64,000 nucleotides of DNA from an uncultured Dongia sp. (GTDB lineage: Bacteria > Pseudomonadota > Alphaproteobacteria > Dongiales > Dongiaceae). Positions 46,051-53,764 of the stretch are shown piece after piece. Location: the NCBI RefSeq assembly GCF_936916975.1, contig NZ_CAKZGO010000016.1:1-64000 (forward strand), given 5' to 3'. Numbering within the stretch: the first letter of the stretch is position 1; every line of letters begins with the position of its first letter. Made by a program: the position numbers and the translations under genes. Below the pieces are notes generated by a model. That model saw nothing but the letters and a program-made list of their open reading frames with translations, ran no database searches and had not been told where the DNA came from.

Positions 46051-46825
46051 ATGCACCCGACCAATCGTAGAGCGCCTTGACCAGGGTGAGGACGGCAAGT
46101 CCCATCAGGATCACGAGCACGATCCGGCGAAACAGGGCTTGGTTCACGCGGCGGAAGAAGTGCGCCCCGACCCAAATGCCGATCAGCAGGGTCGGCAGCC
46201 AGGCGAGGAACTGAACGAAGCTCTGTTCGGTGATGAGCCCCTCATAGTAGTGGCCGCCCAGGCCGAGCACATCGGTCGAGAGGAAGAAGGCGATGACCGA
46301 GGCGCGGCTGACTGCTGCGGCGGCCGGTGTCGAAAAATAGAACAGCACCACCGGCGGGCCACCGATGCCGAAGGCGCCGTTGAAGATGCCGGAGGCAGCG
46401 CCGGTGATCGTTGTTGCCGTGGCGCTGGGCGTTTTTTCCAGGCGGAAGCCGCGCAGCATCATGATGGCAGTGACGAAGACAAAGATCGACATTGCCAACT
46501 GCATCGGCGGTTCGGGAAAGCGCGACAGGGCGAATATGCCGAAAGGCAGGGCAATCACATAGCCAAGCAGCAGCCAGCGGATCGATCGCCAGTCGATCTC
46601 GCGCCAGATGCTAGGGATCATGTTGATCGAGGCGGCCACTTCCAGCAGGAAGATCGAAGGAACGATTTCCTTGGGCGGCAGCAGCAGCGAAATGGCGGTG
46701 ATGCTGAGCAGCGAAAAGCCGAAACCGGAGAAGCCCCGCACGATGGCGGCCAGGAAAATTGCCGCACTGCTGATGGCCAGCAGATGCCAATGCGAAGCGG
46801 CGTAAGAGAGGAGGGCGTCGATCAT
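46049..46825 (-). CDS. TauE/SafE-family anion exporter (probable sulfite exporter)
   Basis: A 258-residue membrane protein with about seven hydrophobic segments and the family pattern RGFSGFGFSLLSITAISLLLP in the first repeat (read as RGFSGFGFSLLS) and GIFNGAFGIGGPPVVLFYF in the second. TauE/SafE proteins export sulfite or sulfoacetate. Next to xsc, which frees sulfite in the cytoplasm, sulfite export is the natural role. I start at ATG 46825 (MIDALLSYAA); the frame extends to 46879 but that adds a non-membrane tail. It converges on xsc and is upstream-adjacent to the subtilase gene end. Confidence 0.88.
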   Translation of the reverse strand: MIDALLSYAASHWHLLAISSAAIFLAAIVRGFSGFGFSLLSITAISLLLPPKEIVPSIFLLEVAASINMIPSIWREIDWRSIRWLLLGYVIALPFGIFALSRFPEPPMQLAMSIFVFVTAIMMLRGFRLEKTPSATATTITGAASGIFNGAFGIGGPPVVLFYFSTPAAAAVSRASVIAFFLSTDVLGLGGHYYEGLITEQSFVQFLAWLPTLLIGIWVGAHFFRRVNQALFRRIVLVILMGLAVLTLVKALYDWSGA

Positions 46826-46888
46826 GGGATCGGGACTGTAGCCGACCGCCCCGCAGCCGCCTAGGCCAGCATGCCCCATTCGATGGGT

Positions 46889-48187
46889 TCAGGGCAGTTG
46901 TTTGAGCGCCGAGGCTGCGTCGATACGTCCGGCCCCGAAGGCCGGGTCGCGGGAGGGCGCGCCCAGATCGACAGCGGAACCTTCCACCACCTTGCGCAGC
47001 TCGGTGACGGTAAGGCCAGTGTCGGACGCCATCAACAGGGCGGCAAGCCCAGTGACATAACCGGTCGCCATCGAGGTCCCACTGAAGAAGTCGTAGGCGC
47101 CGCCGGGCTTGGCGCCGAGGATATCGACGCCGGGCGCTGCCACGGAAATATAGTCGCCCTGGTTGGCACGCTTGTAGAGCTGGTCCTTGTGGTCGGTGGC
47201 GGTGACGGCGATGACGCCGTCTTGCGCGGCGGGATAAGCGGGCCGTGCTTTAGGGCCCTCATTGCCCGCTGCCGCGACGATGCCGATCTTGTGCATCAGG
47301 GCCTCGTTGACCATCTGCGAGACTAGCTTGTCCTGTGGGCCGGTGAGGCTGAGGTTGATGATCTGCGCGCCGTTCGTGACCGCTGTTTCGATCCCCAATG
47401 AAAGTAGGAAAGATGAACTCTCTGCGGCGCCAATCTTGGCGTCGACCTCACGAAAGGCGCGGACGGCAATGAGATTGGCCTTCGGTGCCACGCCGACCAG
47501 CGGTCCTTGGCCCACCAGAATGCTGGCGATGACAGTGCCATGGGTTTCCGGCATTACCTTGGCGGCGCCATCGACCACATCGATCGCCGTGATGCTCGCG
47601 CCACGCAGTGATTCATGGCCGATATCGACTCCGCTATCGACTAGGCCGATGGTGACGCCGGCACCACCCGAAGCCTGAATCGATGCAGCATCGGCGTGAA
47701 TTTGTTGCAGGGCATATTGCTGACTGGGGGCGTCGCCGACACTGGTGCGATAGATAAAATTCTTCTGGACCCAAAGCGGGCGCTGGTCGGCCGCCGCTTC
47801 GTCGAAGACTTTGTCGAGCTCGGCTCCTTCGGCGATGCGCATGAGAAACACGCGCAAGCCAAGGCCGGTCATGGTGAAGTCGCGCGTCAGCTCCAAGTCC
47901 AGGTCGGCTGCGAAGCGTGCCGGCGCATTCGGGTCGACGGCCGGAGGAAATATCACGCATAGCTCGTTGGGCACGGCATCGGCCTCATTGCCGGCATTTT
48001 TGCGGTCGGAATCGATATCGTCTGGCGTGTTGAAGAGATCCGGCACGGAGGCGTCCGGCCCCTGGCTCGGCAGATTGACGGTGGGGATGTTGGTGCGCGG
48101 GCCGGGCGGTGCGGTCTGCGCCCAAGACTGGCTGGCGCCGGCCAGCAGCATCAGGATTGCGGCAAGGATACCCCAGCGCCCGCACAT
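46889..48187 (-). CDS. Secreted subtilisin-like serine protease (S8)
   Basis: A 432-residue protease. The signal peptide ends near QSWA (about 23). A propeptide-like region follows (about 70-150: LCVIFPPAVDPNAP, LGLRVFLMRIAEGAEL, WVQKNFIYR). The catalytic triad is visible: Asp in IGLVDSGVDIGHE, His in MPETHGTVIAS, Ser in FSGTSMATGYVTGLAAL, with the oxyanion Asn in AAAGNEGPKA. No membrane anchor or sorting domain is seen, so it is free in the periplasm or secreted. It starts four bases after the anti-sigma gene stop and should be translated with it. Confidence 0.93.
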   Translation of the reverse strand: MCGRWGILAAILMLLAGASQSWAQTAPPGPRTNIPTVNLPSQGPDASVPDLFNTPDDIDSDRKNAGNEADAVPNELCVIFPPAVDPNAPARFAADLDLELTRDFTMTGLGLRVFLMRIAEGAELDKVFDEAAADQRPLWVQKNFIYRTSVGDAPSQQYALQQIHADAASIQASGGAGVTIGLVDSGVDIGHESLRGASITAIDVVDGAAKVMPETHGTVIASILVGQGPLVGVAPKANLIAVRAFREVDAKIGAAESSSFLLSLGIETAVTNGAQIINLSLTGPQDKLVSQMVNEALMHKIGIVAAAGNEGPKARPAYPAAQDGVIAVTATDHKDQLYKRANQGDYISVAAPGVDILGAKPGGAYDFFSGTSMATGYVTGLAALLMASDTGLTVTELRKVVEGSAVDLGAPSRDPAFGAGRIDAASALKQLP

Positions 48188-48191
48188 GACG

Positions 48192-48887
48192 CTAGCGACG
48201 CTGTACGCTCGCGACCAGATCGGGCCGCGATTGCAGCTTGGCGATGGCGTCGTCGGCGCTGGCGGCGTCGGTCAAGGCGAGGATGAAGGTCTGGCCGGGC
48301 TTCGGACCGTCGATCAACGTGGCATCGATCTCGCTCAGCATCTGCGAAAGTTGCGCCGTGGTGACCTCGGGCCGGAAGGAGACAATCAGGCTCGCGGTCG
48401 GAACCGGCAGGCTAGCGCCATCGCTCGCGGAGACATAATTCTCGCCGGTCTCGGCATCACCGGATGACTGGAACGGGAAGGCGCCGAGCTGATAGAGGAA
48501 GGCGCCCTGTGCCACGATCAGGGCACAGGCTGCCACAAGCGCGAATTGCAGCGCCGGGCGCGGCGCAAACCACGGCCCTAGCACACGTTCCAAGAAGCCG
48601 GGTTCATTCGCGGCGACATAGCGGCGCTGCTTGGTGGTTTCGATCTGCTGCAGCAGCTTGGTGAGATTGCCGGTCGCGGGGCCACCGACGGCGTCGCTGC
48701 TCTCCACCACTGCGCGGCGCTGGTCGCGGGCGGTATCCAGCTGCTCGCGCAGATCGGCAGAGCCTTTCAACATCCCCTCGACTGCATCGGTCTCGACGCG
48801 CGACAATTTGCCGGTCAAGTACCAGGGCAGCAATTCCTGCGCATCCTCGAGATTGAGCGGGCGCTTATCATCTTTTTGGGCGCTCAT
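48192..48887 (-). CDS. Anti-sigma factor, single-pass membrane protein
   Basis: A 231-residue protein. The cytoplasmic N-domain (LEDAQELLPWYLTGKLSRVE) resembles anti-sigma domains, but lacks the HxxxCxxC zinc site. One membrane helix is near 110-132 (LQFALVAACALIVAQGAFLY). The periplasmic C-domain (SLIVSFRPEVTTAQLSQMLS, DGPKPGQTFILAL, DAIAKLQSRPDLVASVQ) has the alternating pattern of subtilisin-propeptide/I9 inhibitor domains. It overlaps the sigma gene by four bases (ATGA) and is followed directly by the subtilase gene. Binding the sigma factor is inferred from position and layout. Confidence 0.8.
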   Translation of the reverse strand: MSAQKDDKRPLNLEDAQELLPWYLTGKLSRVETDAVEGMLKGSADLREQLDTARDQRRAVVESSDAVGGPATGNLTKLLQQIETTKQRRYVAANEPGFLERVLGPWFAPRPALQFALVAACALIVAQGAFLYQLGAFPFQSSGDAETGENYVSASDGASLPVPTASLIVSFRPEVTTAQLSQMLSEIDATLIDGPKPGQTFILALTDAASADDAIAKLQSRPDLVASVQRR

Positions 48888-49459
48888 GCGATCGCTCCTT
48901 TCACTCCGGCTGCTTCCAACAGCACCTTGAGGCGCTGCCGGGCATAAAACATACGCGTCTTGACCGTGTTCTCCGGCAGATCCAAAACCTCGGCGATCTC
49001 CTGGACCGAAAACTCCTGATAATAGGCAAGCTGCAGAATCTCGCGGTGATCCAGCGACAACCGGTCGATCAGGCTGATCAGCAAGCGCGACATGTCGCGG
49101 TCCGAGGCCTGGATATCCGGTGTCGGCGCGCCGTCTTCGATATTGGCGGCGACTTCCTCATCCAAGGCGACCTCGCGCATGCGGCGCAGGCGGCTGACGG
49201 CCTTGTGGTGGCCGATCGAAAACAACCAGGTCGTGACCGACGACTTGCCCTCGAAACGACCGGCCTGGCGCCAGACGTCCAGCATGGTCTCGCTCAGGAC
49301 CTCTTCCGCCATCTCGCGGTCCCTTACCAGCTTGACCAGAAAGGCAAACAGCGCACGGTTATGACGCTGGTAAAACTCAGTAAAAGCTGCCCGGTCGCCC
49401 TTGGCAATACCGTCCAGGAGCTTTCCGTCGGGTATCACATTGCCCGCGTCCAGTCTCAT
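48884..49459 (-). CDS. ECF-type RNA polymerase sigma factor
   Basis: A 191-residue sigma-70 family factor with regions 2 and 4 only. Region 2: FTEFYQRHNRALFAFLVKLV, DREMAEEVLSETMLDVWRQA and SVTTWLFSIGHHKAVSRLR. Region 4: LDHREILQLAYYQEFSVQEI, VLDLPENTVKTRMFYARQRL. I start it at ATG 49459 (MRLDAGNVIPDGK); the frame extends to 49534 without family-like sequence, and the ribosome site is weak either way. It heads the sigma/anti-sigma/subtilase operon and is probably autoregulated. Confidence 0.93.
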   Translation of the reverse strand: MRLDAGNVIPDGKLLDGIAKGDRAAFTEFYQRHNRALFAFLVKLVRDREMAEEVLSETMLDVWRQAGRFEGKSSVTTWLFSIGHHKAVSRLRRMREVALDEEVAANIEDGAPTPDIQASDRDMSRLLISLIDRLSLDHREILQLAYYQEFSVQEIAEVLDLPENTVKTRMFYARQRLKVLLEAAGVKGAIA

Positions 49460-49725
49460 ACTGCGTCTGCCATGTTGTACAATCTGTCGCCCGATCACAT
49501 CATTGGGTTCAAGAAAATGTCCGTAATAAGACAATGTTCTGATGGCCCGTTATTGCTATCCCGATCTGCATCAATACACGGATCGGGGTCCCCAGCATGG
49601 GCCGGCGGCAGGGTAATCTGCCCGACCCGGCTTGTATAGGCCGCTTGCCAGGTGACGATACCTGGGATAAGCGGGTCATAAGGTTGAAAAATTTGCTTAA
49701 AACGACCCTGGGCGGAGCATCCGGT

Positions 49726-50697
49726 ATGGGACATGTCGTCGATTGTGCGGTTTACGAGGCGGGACGACGTGTCGGTAGTCTCGATATCAACGACCCGGAA
49801 CAGATGCGGGTTGAGCCGGGCCGGGTGATCTGGATCGGCCTCTATGAACCCAGCCAGGAAGAACTGGCCAAGCTGCAGAACTATTTCGGCCTCCATGAAC
49901 TGGCGATTGAGGACGCCTACCGCGCCCATCAGCGCCCCAAACTGGAACTCTATGGCGAGACGCTCTTCGTGGTCATGAAGACCGGGCAGATGGACGGTCC
50001 ACATGTCGCGATGGGAGAGACCAGCTTCTTCATCGGCCGCGGCTATGTCATCACCGTGCGCCATGGTCCCTCGACGCCCTACACTGAAGTGCGGGCGCGC
50101 TGCGAACACACACCGGAGAGTTTCAAGAAGGGCGAGGACTTCATTCTCTATGCGCTGATGGATTTCATCGTCGATCGCTACTTCCCAATCGTGGAGAGCA
50201 TCGAGGACGATATCGAGCGGCTGGAGGAAGTGGTACTGGATGGCAAGAGCACCTTCGATGTGCTGGAGGAGATCGTGGTGTTGCGCCGGGACCTCCTGCA
50301 TATGCGCCATGCCGTGGCGCCACTGCCGGAAATCTGCCAGCGCCTGATGCGCTACGACATGGCGCTGATCGACCGCAACACGCATCCCTATTTCCGCGAC
50401 GTGTTGGATCATGCCACCATCCTGCTCGATCGCATTGAGAGCCTGCGCGAACTCATCAAGACGGTTGTGGATACCAAGATGCTGACCAGTGCCATGAAGC
50501 AGAACGAGGTGATGCGGCAATTGGCGGCCTGGGCCGCCATGCTGGCGGTGCCGACGGCGGTTGCCGGCATCTATGGGATGAACTTCGAGCATATGCCGGA
50601 ATTGACCTGGAAATACGGTTATTTCGGCGTGCTTGGGTTCATCATCGCCATCTGCGGTGTTCTGTTCTGGCGCTTCAAACGGTCTGGCTGGCTCTAG
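49726..50697 (+). CDS. corA: CorA-family magnesium transporter
   Basis: A 323-residue divalent-metal channel. The large cytoplasmic funnel domain (about 1-250) has LGVEDAYRAHQRPKLELYG-like sequence (here AIEDAYRAHQRPKLELYGE), and two C-terminal membrane helices bracket the pore signature YGMNFEHMPEL. A basic tail, WRFKRSGWL, stays in the cytoplasm. The ATG at 49726 has GGAG eight bases upstream; an upstream frame from 49597 is rejected. The TAG overlaps the stop of the convergent pspF by four bases. Confidence 0.94.
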   Translation: MGHVVDCAVYEAGRRVGSLDINDPEQMRVEPGRVIWIGLYEPSQEELAKLQNYFGLHELAIEDAYRAHQRPKLELYGETLFVVMKTGQMDGPHVAMGETSFFIGRGYVITVRHGPSTPYTEVRARCEHTPESFKKGEDFILYALMDFIVDRYFPIVESIEDDIERLEEVVLDGKSTFDVLEEIVVLRRDLLHMRHAVAPLPEICQRLMRYDMALIDRNTHPYFRDVLDHATILLDRIESLRELIKTVVDTKMLTSAMKQNEVMRQLAAWAAMLAVPTAVAGIYGMNFEHMPELTWKYGYFGVLGFIIAICGVLFWRFKRSGWL

Positions 50698-51689
50698 ATA
50701 ATCTGGTACTTTTTCAGCAATCGCCGGAGCTGATGGTAGCTGAGGTCGAGCCGTTGTGCGGCCTCGGTTTGGCTACCGCCCGATGCCCGCAAGGCCCGGC
50801 GCAGGAGATCTGTTTCGAAATCCGCCACTGATCTGGCAAAGGCAGCCGGCGGGGAAATGGCCGGCTTTTCCACCACGCCACGGCCAAGCCGCCAGGGGCT
50901 GTCGAATGGATCGATTGCCACCTCCGCGATCGGCTGCTCGGTCGGACCGGCGCGATAGACAGAGCGTTCAATCACATTGCGCAACTCGCGCACATTGCCG
51001 GGCCAGGCATGCGCCAGCAGCACCTTGCGGCATTCCTGGGTGAAGCCTGGGAACAGCGGGTGGCCCAATGTCTTCGCCATGCGGACGCCGAAAGCATCAC
51101 TGAGGTCCATGATATCACTGGGTCGCGCCCGCAAGGGCGGCAGCGTGATGACATCGAAGGCGAGGCGGTCGAGGAGGTCGGCGCGGAAGTCGCCTTTGGC
51201 GGCGAGATCCGGCAGATCGACATTGGTGGCGCCCACTATGCGCACATCGACCTTCAAGGTCTGTTCGCCGCCGACCCGCTCGAACTCGCCATATTCGATG
51301 ACACGCAGGATCTGTTCCTGGAGGCGTGCCGAGGCGGTGGCAATCTCGTCGAGAAAGAGGGTGCCTCCGTCGGCCCGCTCGAAGCGACCCCGGCGGCGCG
51401 TCCTTGCGCCGGTGAAGGCACCCGCCTCGTGACCGAACAGCTCGCTCTCCAGCAGGGTTTCGCTCAGCGCCGCGCAATTTACTTTGGTGAACGGCCCTTC
51501 CCATCGCGGGGAAAGGAAATGCAGGCGCTCAGCGAACAGCTCCTTGCCCGTGCCGCGCTCGCCAATCACCAAAGCTGGACGGTCGAGCTGTGCCAGCCGG
51601 GATACATGCTCCAGCGCCTCCAAAAAAGCGGGGTCGGAGCCCAGCAAAACCATGGGCTCGTTCGATTGGCTGGTCGAGATCGTTTCCAT
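50694..51689 (-). CDS. pspF: PspF, sigma-54 activator of the phage-shock-protein operon
   Basis: A 331-residue bacterial enhancer-binding protein with no N-terminal receiver, as in PspF. AAA+ motifs: VIGERGTGKELFAERLHFL (Walker A), sigma-54 loop GHEAGAFTGARTRR, Walker B GGTLFLDEIATAS, arginine region FRADLLDRLAFDVI and sensor 2 AWPGNVRELRNVIE. A Fis-type helix-turn-helix closes the protein (GGSQTEAAQRLDLSYHQLRR). In E. coli PspA inhibits this protein directly. I start at ATG 51689; an in-frame ATG at 51707 is possible. It is divergent from the psp operon, with a sigma-54 promoter between. Confidence 0.93.
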   Translation of the reverse strand: METISTSQSNEPMVLLGSDPAFLEALEHVSRLAQLDRPALVIGERGTGKELFAERLHFLSPRWEGPFTKVNCAALSETLLESELFGHEAGAFTGARTRRRGRFERADGGTLFLDEIATASARLQEQILRVIEYGEFERVGGEQTLKVDVRIVGATNVDLPDLAAKGDFRADLLDRLAFDVITLPPLRARPSDIMDLSDAFGVRMAKTLGHPLFPGFTQECRKVLLAHAWPGNVRELRNVIERSVYRAGPTEQPIAEVAIDPFDSPWRLGRGVVEKPAISPPAAFARSVADFETDLLRRALRASGGSQTEAAQRLDLSYHQLRRLLKKYQII

Positions 51690-51711
51690 TTGGCGACAAT
51701 AGATCATATTG

Positions 51712-51735
51712 GCGATTATCGATAGCTATTATCGC
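51712..51735. promoter_or_regulatory. Candidate PspF-binding palindromes upstream of the psp operon
   Basis: In an AT-rich stretch, GCGAT (51712-51716) is mirrored by ATCGC (51731-51735), with ATCGAT and TAGCTA palindromes inside. It lies about 55-80 bases upstream of the sigma-54 promoter, where enhancer sites for PspF are expected, and at the pspF start, where it could also autoregulate. Functional assignment is inferred. Confidence 0.4.
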
Positions 51736-51788
51736 TAATTTATTACATCCAATAGAACTAAGTAATTGGAATTATTGTATTTATGCCT

Positions 51789-51804
51789 TGGCACGACGTT
51801 TGCC
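51789..51804 (+). promoter_or_regulatory. Sigma-54 (-24/-12) promoter of the psp operon
   Basis: TGGCAC (51789-51794), five bases, then TTGCC (51800-51804): an almost perfect match to TGGCAC-N5-TTGCW. GG and GC are at the correct spacing, placing the start near 51815, 26 bases before the first gene of the operon. The adjacent pspF gene encodes the required activator. Confidence 0.88.
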
Positions 51805-51840
51805 ATAAGAAGCGGGTATTTGAGCCTACAGGAGCCCGCT

Positions 51841-51993
51841 ATGACCGATGATACCGACCCCCGTTTCCGCCGCGGCTTCGCCGCCGATCTCGACCGGGCG
51901 GTCGATTGGACCAAGGCCTATCTCAGCACGCGCAAAGCGTCGGATTGGGCCTTCTTCGCCTGCGGCATCGCCATCGGCCATTTCCTGTTCTGA
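51841..51993 (+). CDS. 50-residue membrane protein, first gene of the psp operon
   Basis: A 50-residue protein I do not recognise. It starts MTDDTDPRFRRGFAADLDRA and ends in a hydrophobic segment (DWAFFACGIAIGHFLF) that would make one short membrane helix at the very C-terminus, so it is probably tail-anchored with an acidic/basic cytoplasmic N-terminus. AGGAG lies upstream of the ATG. It is the first gene after the sigma-54 promoter and 45 bases before pspA, so it should be induced with the phage-shock response. It is not similar to E. coli PspD or PspE as far as I can tell. Confidence 0.72.
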   Translation: MTDDTDPRFRRGFAADLDRAVDWTKAYLSTRKASDWAFFACGIAIGHFLF

Positions 51994-52038
51994 CCCCCAT
52001 CACCATCTCTGAATTGACCATCTTGAAAGGACTGCCAA

Positions 52039-52710
52039 ATGGGCATTTTTTCGCGCCTCAGTGACATCGTGAACGCCAATCTCAACTCGCTCCTGGACCG
52101 GGCCGAAGATCCGGAAAAGATGGCCAAGCTGATGATCCAGGAGATGGAGGACACGCTGGTCGAGGTGCGCTCGGCGGCCGTGAAGAACATCTCGGAAAAG
52201 AAGGAAATTCAGCGCCGGCTTGAACAGTTGGGTGCGGCGGAGACCGATTGGGCCCAGAAGGCAGAATTCGCCATCGGCAAGGGCCGCGACGATCTCGCCA
52301 AGGGCGCCTTGCTGGCCAAGCGCAAGCTCGCCGAAAGCGCCGACATGCTGCGGGGCGAACTCGCCGCCGTGGAAGAGGCGCTCACCCGCCATGACGAGGA
52401 TCTGGCCCGCCTGCAATCCAAACTGCAGGAAGCCAAGGCCAAGCAGAAGGCGCTCCTCATCCGTCTCAATGCCGCCCAGAAGCGGGTCCAGGTGCGCCGG
52501 ACCCTGGCCGATGGCCGGGTTGACGATGCCTTGGCGCGCTATGAAACGCTCCACCAGAAGATCGACGAGCTTGAAGGTCGGGCCGAGGTTTACGATATGG
52601 GTCAGGCAAAGACCCTGGAGCAGGAGTTTGCCAGCCTTGAAGCCGAGACCGGCCTTGATGCAGAGTTGGACGCGCTCAAGGAGAGGCTCCGGTCCGAGCG
52701 CAAGGCCTGA
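52039..52710 (+). CDS. pspA: PspA, phage shock protein A
   Basis: A 223-residue coiled-coil protein of the PspA/IM30/ESCRT-III family. The N-terminal amphipathic helix is MGIFSRLSDIVNANLNSLLD, followed by RAEDPEKMAKLMIQEMEDTL, the most conserved block. The rest is alpha-helical coiled coil to an acidic/basic C-terminus. It stabilises stressed inner membrane and inhibits PspF. AAAGGA lies before the ATG. It is the second gene of the sigma-54 operon, followed by pspB and pspC. Confidence 0.96.
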   Translation: MGIFSRLSDIVNANLNSLLDRAEDPEKMAKLMIQEMEDTLVEVRSAAVKNISEKKEIQRRLEQLGAAETDWAQKAEFAIGKGRDDLAKGALLAKRKLAESADMLRGELAAVEEALTRHDEDLARLQSKLQEAKAKQKALLIRLNAAQKRVQVRRTLADGRVDDALARYETLHQKIDELEGRAEVYDMGQAKTLEQEFASLEAETGLDAELDALKERLRSERKA

Positions 52711-52770
52711 GCAACATGTTCTGGCTATGCGCCTTGAGCCCCGCTGCCCAACCTCCCAAAGGGATCGTAG

Positions 52771-53010
52771 ATGAGTGCCTTCCTCGAGTTCATGTTCGTC
52801 CCCGCGGTTCTATTCATGGTCATTGTGGCGCCGCTGTGGCTGATCTTCCACTACAAGACGATGTGGAGAAATCAGAAGCAGAGCGGAGCAGCGGACGAGA
52901 AGTCGTTCAAGGAAATGTGGGGCGTGGCCCAGCGGCTTGAAAGCCGCGTGGCCAATCTGGAAAAACTGCTCGACGCTGAAGCGCCGGGCTGGCGGGAGCA
53001 CAATAAATGA
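52771..53010 (+). CDS. pspB: PspB, phage shock protein B
   Basis: A 79-residue membrane protein with one N-terminal helix (LEFMFVPAVLFMVIVAPLWL) and a cytoplasmic tail predicted to coil (EMWGVAQRLESRVANLEKLL). PspB and PspC form the inner-membrane sensor that sequesters PspA under stress. AGGGA lies seven bases before the ATG. Its TGA overlaps the pspC ATG by four bases. Confidence 0.93.
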   Translation: MSAFLEFMFVPAVLFMVIVAPLWLIFHYKTMWRNQKQSGAADEKSFKEMWGVAQRLESRVANLEKLLDAEAPGWREHNK

Positions 53011-53432
53011 GTTGGGACAATTCGTCAGGCACGTCGCGTCCGTTCTGGGCTTTCCGAGGACTGCACCGCATTCCGGAGCAAGGCAAGGTCAGTGGCATCT
53101 GCGCTGGCATTGCCGTGCATTGGGGCGTCAGGCGGAAATGGGTGCGCGTGGCCGCCGTCATCGCGCTGATCTTTGCGCCGATGCTGACGCTGATCGCTTA
53201 TGGCCTCGGCACCCTCTTCCTGAAGCCGATCGATGTAATGCCTGAGCGTGCTGCGGAGAAACCGAGCGAGAAGGACAATTGGGCCGCAGGCGAACTGCCG
53301 CCCGATCTCAGCTTTCCGAATTTGCGGCGAAAATTCCGTGAACTCGAAGAGCGGGCGGGGGCCATGGAGACGCAGGTGACCTCGCAGGAATTCAGCCTGC
53401 GCCGCGACTTCAGGCGGATGGGTGAGGCCTAG
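53007..53432 (+). CDS. pspC: PspC, phage shock protein C
   Basis: A 141-residue membrane protein. The PspC domain occupies about 10-75 (RGLHRIPEQGKVSGICAGIA, HWGVRRKWVRVAAVIALIF, YGLGTLFLKPID) with one or two membrane segments; a cytoplasmic or periplasmic coiled-coil tail follows (FPNLRRKFRELEERAGAME). It partners PspB. Its TAG overlaps the stop of the convergent DUF1491 gene by four bases. Confidence 0.93.
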   Translation: MSWDNSSGTSRPFWAFRGLHRIPEQGKVSGICAGIAVHWGVRRKWVRVAAVIALIFAPMLTLIAYGLGTLFLKPIDVMPERAAEKPSEKDNWAAGELPPDLSFPNLRRKFRELEERAGAMETQVTSQEFSLRRDFRRMGEA

Positions 53433-53764
53433 AGAATCTTGCCCGGGAAAGGATTGCGTCCGGTGCGATCTTCGATCTCGACCACCCAGAGATCGGGATC
53501 GCGCTGGACCGATCGTGCAATGTAGGAATCGGCATCCGCTTCGTTCATCAGCGCGCCGCTTTGCACCGGCAGCCAGGCGATTTCACCTTCTTCGTCTCGT
53601 GTCTGCGTCAGCAGCTTGCAGCCGGGTCCAAGCAGATTGAGTTTGATCAGAATGGCGCCGCCCCAGGCGTCACCCTTATGGGCAACGACAGCTGTCAGTC
53701 CCAGCGAGAAGCATTGCCGCACATGGCCCTGGACGAAGAGTTCAGTCGAGAGCCGGTCGGTCAC
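53429..53764 (-). CDS. DUF1491 family protein
   Basis: A 111-residue protein of the alphaproteobacterial DUF1491 family, function unknown. Characteristic parts: LSTELFVQGHVRQCFSLGL, GDAWGGAILIKLNLLG, and the C-terminal RDPDLWVVEIEDRTGRNP. It is soluble and without known catalytic motifs. The GTG start at 53764 overlaps the stop of the upstream ThDP enzyme gene by four bases (GTGA), so the two are probably translated together. Confidence 0.85.
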   Translation of the reverse strand: MTDRLSTELFVQGHVRQCFSLGLTAVVAHKGDAWGGAILIKLNLLGPGCKLLTQTRDEEGEIAWLPVQSGALMNEADADSYIARSVQRDPDLWVVEIEDRTGRNPFPGKIL

